A DNA stretch of 64,000 bases from Chitinophaga rhizophila (lineage in GTDB: Bacteria; Bacteroidota; Bacteroidia; Chitinophagales; Chitinophagaceae): assembly GCF_019492185.1 (NCBI RefSeq), contig NZ_JAICCF010000002.1, positions 62,001-126,000 of the forward strand, written 5' to 3'. Positions 61,163 through 64,000 of this stretch are shown piece by piece. The notes beneath the pieces are model-generated. The model worked only from the letters and a program-made list of their open reading frames with translations. It did no database searches and was not told the origin of the DNA. The number at the start of each line of letters is the position of its first letter. Position 1 is the stretch's first letter. A program made the translations under genes and the position numbers.

Positions 61163-64000
61163 ATGCTTGGAAATCTAAAGAAATCTATTTCGACAGGCGC
61201 TCTATGTTTGTCGGGTCTCTTTGCTACTACAGTGGTTGTAGCGCAGCAGGCAGAAAAAATCACCATCACTGGTAATGTAAAGGACGAGCTGAGATCAGCA
61301 ATGCCAGGTGTGATGATTATCAATCAAACGTCCAAGGCAGGTGTTCCAACTGATGAAAAAGGACATTTCTCTATTAGCGCGAGAAGAGGCGATTCACTAG
61401 TGGCACGCCTTGTAGGATATGAACCTTACCTATTTGTTATCAATAAAACTATTGATTTTGATATTACCCTGAAAGCTACTAACAGCTCACTGAATGAAGT
61501 AGTAGTTGTAGGTTTCGGGCAGCAAAAAAAGATCAGCCTCGTAGGAGCGCAATCCACTGTGAAGGTGGAAGACCTGAAGCAACCTGTGGCCAACTTAAGC
61601 GCAGCACTGGCAGGTCGCATTGCGGGTATAGTCGGAGTACAACGTTCCGGTTTACCTGGTTCAAATAGTGCTGACCTCTGGATACGCGGTATATCCACCT
61701 TCAATCGCTCCGGTAATAATGCAGGTCCTCTGATCGTCGTAGACGGAGTACAGGGCCGTGATATCAACTCCATTGATCCAGAAGATATCTCTTCATTCAC
61801 TGTATTGAAAGATGCTGCCGCTACAGCTGTATATGGAGTAGCCGGTGCAAATGGTGTTGTAATTGTTACGACTAAAAAAGGAACTTCCGGAAAGAACAAC
61901 CTGATGTTTAACTACAACCATGGTATTAGTTCATTTACCAAAGTTCCTGAACTGACTGACGGTGTAATGTACATGATGTTACGTAACGAAGCTCAGCGCA
62001 ATACAGGATTAGCTCCTGAGTACTCTAATAATACTATCAACTCAACTATCCTTAAAGAAGATCCAAACCTGTATCCGAATGTTGACTGGATGGAGGCATT
62101 ATTCAATGATGTAAGCCAGAACAGACGCGCCAATTTTAGCGCACGTGGAGGAACTGACGCAGCGACGTACTATGTATCATTGGGCTATTATGATGAAACC
62201 AGCCTATTACGCACAGATGCGCTACAGAGCTACAATGCCTCTACCCGTTTCAAACGTTATAACTTCACTTCCAATATTAATATGAATTGGACCAAGACAA
62301 CCAAATTTGATCTTGGTGTTCAGGGAAATATTGGCTCGACGAATACTCCTACCGTAGGTCCGGAAGACGCATTCGCCAATGTAATGCAGACAAATCCCAT
62401 CCTCTACCCGATCATGTATCCGGGCAATCTGGTACCGAGTGTAAACTCACAGGGTGCGCAGCCAAACCCATATGCACAGATTACACAGACCGGTTATAGG
62501 AATAGATTTGCTAATCAGGTTTATTCAAATGCACGTATCTCTCAGGATTTGTCAATGATTACACCTGGTTTATCTGCTTATGGTTTATTCTCCTTTGACG
62601 TATTCAGTATGCACGAGATCAACCGTTACCGCAGTAGAAGTGGTTACCTGATCAATAAAGCTCGCCCGTATAATGCCGACGGAAGTATTAACCTGAACCT
62701 GATATCTAATGGTAGTGATGATCTGAAATATGGCCGCAACAACGATGCTAACCGTCAGTTTTACGTAGAAGGAGCTATTAACTATGATAAAAACATAGGT
62801 AAGAAGGGCCATATGACAGGCATGTTGCTCTATAACCAGCGGGAACGTGTATTTGCTTTTGCAGGAGATGTAGCCTCTTCCCTTCCTTACCGTAGCATTG
62901 GTATGGCAGGTAGAGCCACTTACTCTTATGATGAAAAATACTTTGGAGAAGTAAACTTTGGTTACAATGGTTCTGAAAACTTCAATCCTGAAAACAGATT
63001 TGGTTTCTTCCCCTCTTTCGGTGTTGGTTGGGTGATTTCTAATGAGAGTTTCTTTGAGAAGTTTAAAAACTCTGTGCAATTCCTGAAACTTCGTTATTCT
63101 GACGGAAAGGTAGGTGATGGCGGAAACGGTGGTCGCCGTTTCGGTTACCTGACGCTGGTAGCAATAGATCCTGTTGATCAGAACGGCAATTCGCAGGACC
63201 TTGGTCTTGACTTTGGTCTGAATGGTTCGGTTAGAAACAGAAGCATCGTGATCACGGACTATGGTACCAATGTAACCTGGGCCACCTCACGTAAGCAGGA
63301 TCTTGGTATAGAGATCAAAACACTGAATGATCATTTGTCTATTACAGCAGATGTATTTAAAGAGAAACGTTCAGGAGTATTTCTGCAAAGAGCATCCCTG
63401 TCTTCCTTTGTGGGCTTAAATTCAAATCCTTGGGGAAACTTAGGTATCATCCAGAATAAGGGTTTCGATGCAACAATTGAATTGATGCCAGTTAAGATTG
63501 CCAAAAACGTAACACTGGACGGACGTGCTACCTTCACGTACAACAGAGATAAGGTGATAGAGAATGATCAGCCGGTACAACCACATCCTTATATGGAAAG
63601 ACGTGGCACAAATTATAACTCAACATTCGGTTATGTAGCTGAAGGTCTATTTGCTGATCAGGCTGAAATTGACAAACATGCTAATCAGTCCATTTTTGGC
63701 ACTGTACGCCCCGGCGATATCAAGTACGCTGACCTGAACAATGATGGAGTTATTAACGCTAACGATGTAGCCCGTATTGGTAATGGCGACGTACCAACAA
63801 CTATCTATGGTTTTGGCCTGAACCTTACCTGGAAGAACTTTTACATTGGTGCATTCTTTCAGGGTGTAGCAGGAGCAGACAGAATGCTGAATGGCGACGG
63901 TATCATTCCATTTAATAACAGTACTGGTCCAGAGAGAAGTAATCTTTTTGCTATTGCAGAAGACCGTTGGACAGAGGCAAATCCGAATCCAAACGCATTC
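61163..64000 (+). CDS. SusC/RagA-family TonB-dependent outer-membrane receptor (cut by window edge)
   Basis: The frame from ATG 61163 is open through base 64000, 946 codons, so the C-terminus is missing. Order: signal peptide (to about 30, ending VVVAQQ), a carboxypeptidase-like regulatory domain (ITITGNVKDELRSAMPGVMIINQ), the TonB box region (LNEVVVVGFGQQKKISLVGAQS), a plug domain (LIVVDGVQGRDINSIDPEDISSFTVLKDAAATAVYGVAGANGVVIVTTKKG) and the start of the beta-barrel. SusC proteins import oligosaccharides with a SusD lid; the susD gene, if present, lies beyond the window. A discoidin-like lipoprotein gene precedes it. Confidence 0.95.
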   Translation, partial: MLGNLKKSISTGALCLSGLFATTVVVAQQAEKITITGNVKDELRSAMPGVMIINQTSKAGVPTDEKGHFSISARRGDSLVARLVGYEPYLFVINKTIDFDITLKATNSSLNEVVVVGFGQQKKISLVGAQSTVKVEDLKQPVANLSAALAGRIAGIVGVQRSGLPGSNSADLWIRGISTFNRSGNNAGPLIVVDGVQGRDINSIDPEDISSFTVLKDAAATAVYGVAGANGVVIVTTKKGTSGKNNLMFNYNHGISSFTKVPELTDGVMYMMLRNEAQRNTGLAPEYSNNTINSTILKEDPNLYPNVDWMEALFNDVSQNRRANFSARGGTDAATYYVSLGYYDETSLLRTDALQSYNASTRFKRYNFTSNINMNWTKTTKFDLGVQGNIGSTNTPTVGPEDAFANVMQTNPILYPIMYPGNLVPSVNSQGAQPNPYAQITQTGYRNRFANQVYSNARISQDLSMITPGLSAYGLFSFDVFSMHEINRYRSRSGYLINKARPYNADGSINLNLISNGSDDLKYGRNNDANRQFYVEGAINYDKNIGKKGHMTGMLLYNQRERVFAFAGDVASSLPYRSIGMAGRATYSYDEKYFGEVNFGYNGSENFNPENRFGFFPSFGVGWVISNESFFEKFKNSVQFLKLRYSDGKVGDGGNGGRRFGYLTLVAIDPVDQNGNSQDLGLDFGLNGSVRNRSIVITDYGTNVTWATSRKQDLGIEIKTLNDHLSITADVFKEKRSGVFLQRASLSSFVGLNSNPWGNLGIIQNKGFDATIELMPVKIAKNVTLDGRATFTYNRDKVIENDQPVQPHPYMERRGTNYNSTFGYVAEGLFADQAEIDKHANQSIFGTVRPGDIKYADLNNDGVINANDVARIGNGDVPTTIYGFGLNLTWKNFYIGAFFQGVAGADRMLNGDGIIPFNNSTGPERSNLFAIAEDRWTEANPNPNAF

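Noticed and set aside
61426..61899. 157-codon minus-strand frame inside the SusC gene
   Set aside because: Antisense shadow of the conserved plug domain of SusC.

Overview
The window looks like chromosomal DNA from a Bacteroidota bacterium, most likely Chitinophaga or a close relative. The evidence is a SusC-type TonB-dependent receptor, a type B gliding/T9SS C-terminal domain (CHU_C), lipoproteins with SCSKD-type N-termini, a DUF2975/YozG pair, and recurrent promoters of the Bacteroidota type (-7 box TAnnTTTG, sometimes with a -33 TTTG). Coding is dense on both strands and many genes end in strong hairpins, often shared by convergent genes. I see no rRNA, tRNA, CRISPR array, transposase, integrase or prophage. 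Both ends cut genes: a DUF11 surface protein on the left and a SusC receptor on the right.

Layout. 1-6.5 kb: surface adhesin N-terminus, a LuxR-type regulator whose receiver domain has lost its phosphoacceptor, two small membrane-tethered coiled-coil proteins, a DUF2975 membrane protein with its Cro/C1 regulator, and a five-copy 66-bp tandem repeat. 6.5-15.6 kb: MarR-GNAT fusion, saccharopine-dehydrogenase-like oxidoreductase, GH13 glucosidase, universal stress protein, DoxX-like protein, methyltransferase, PAP2 phosphatase, and a small ArsR operon with a visible two-palindrome operator. 15.6-20.7 kb: a leftward respiratory operon (cbb3-type oxidase subunit I, di-haem subunit, two small membrane proteins, group III truncated haemoglobin) divergent from an Rrf2 regulator with three cysteines, suggesting control by oxygen or nitric oxide. 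20.9-25.1 kb: small enzymes, a glyoxalase gene broken by an in-frame amber codon, then a PP2C phosphatase - polynucleotide-kinase-like P-loop enzyme - Thg1-like 3'-5' polymerase cassette, which is the best candidate for an unusual system (RNA or tRNA 5'-end repair).

25.2-40.3 kb: six-EF-hand secreted protein, Na+/H+ antiporter, a GNAT-M3 peptidase fusion, a CHU_C protein with no canonical start codon before its signal peptide, intergenic palindromes and 132-bp repeats, a YfhO membrane protein, a purple acid phosphatase/di-haem peroxidase pair and a DEDDh exonuclease. 40.7-47.4 kb: a probable Panacea-type toxin-antitoxin pair, DusB, a porin, a SUFU-domain protein and an RhlE helicase. 47.4-64 kb: DUF481 protein with an App1-type phosphatidate phosphatase facing a diacylglycerol kinase, a large secreted esterase-like hydrolase, an RsbQ-like hydrolase next to a GAF/PAS sensor, two lipoproteins, a DUF1080 protein, a TetR/ABC1-kinase pair, and the start of a SusC locus preceded by a discoidin-like lipoprotein.

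Several neighbouring genes plausibly act together: oxidase, haemoglobin and Rrf2; kinase and Thg1; DAG kinase and PA phosphatase; RsbQ and PAS sensor; PanA and its toxin; TetR and ABC1 kinase.
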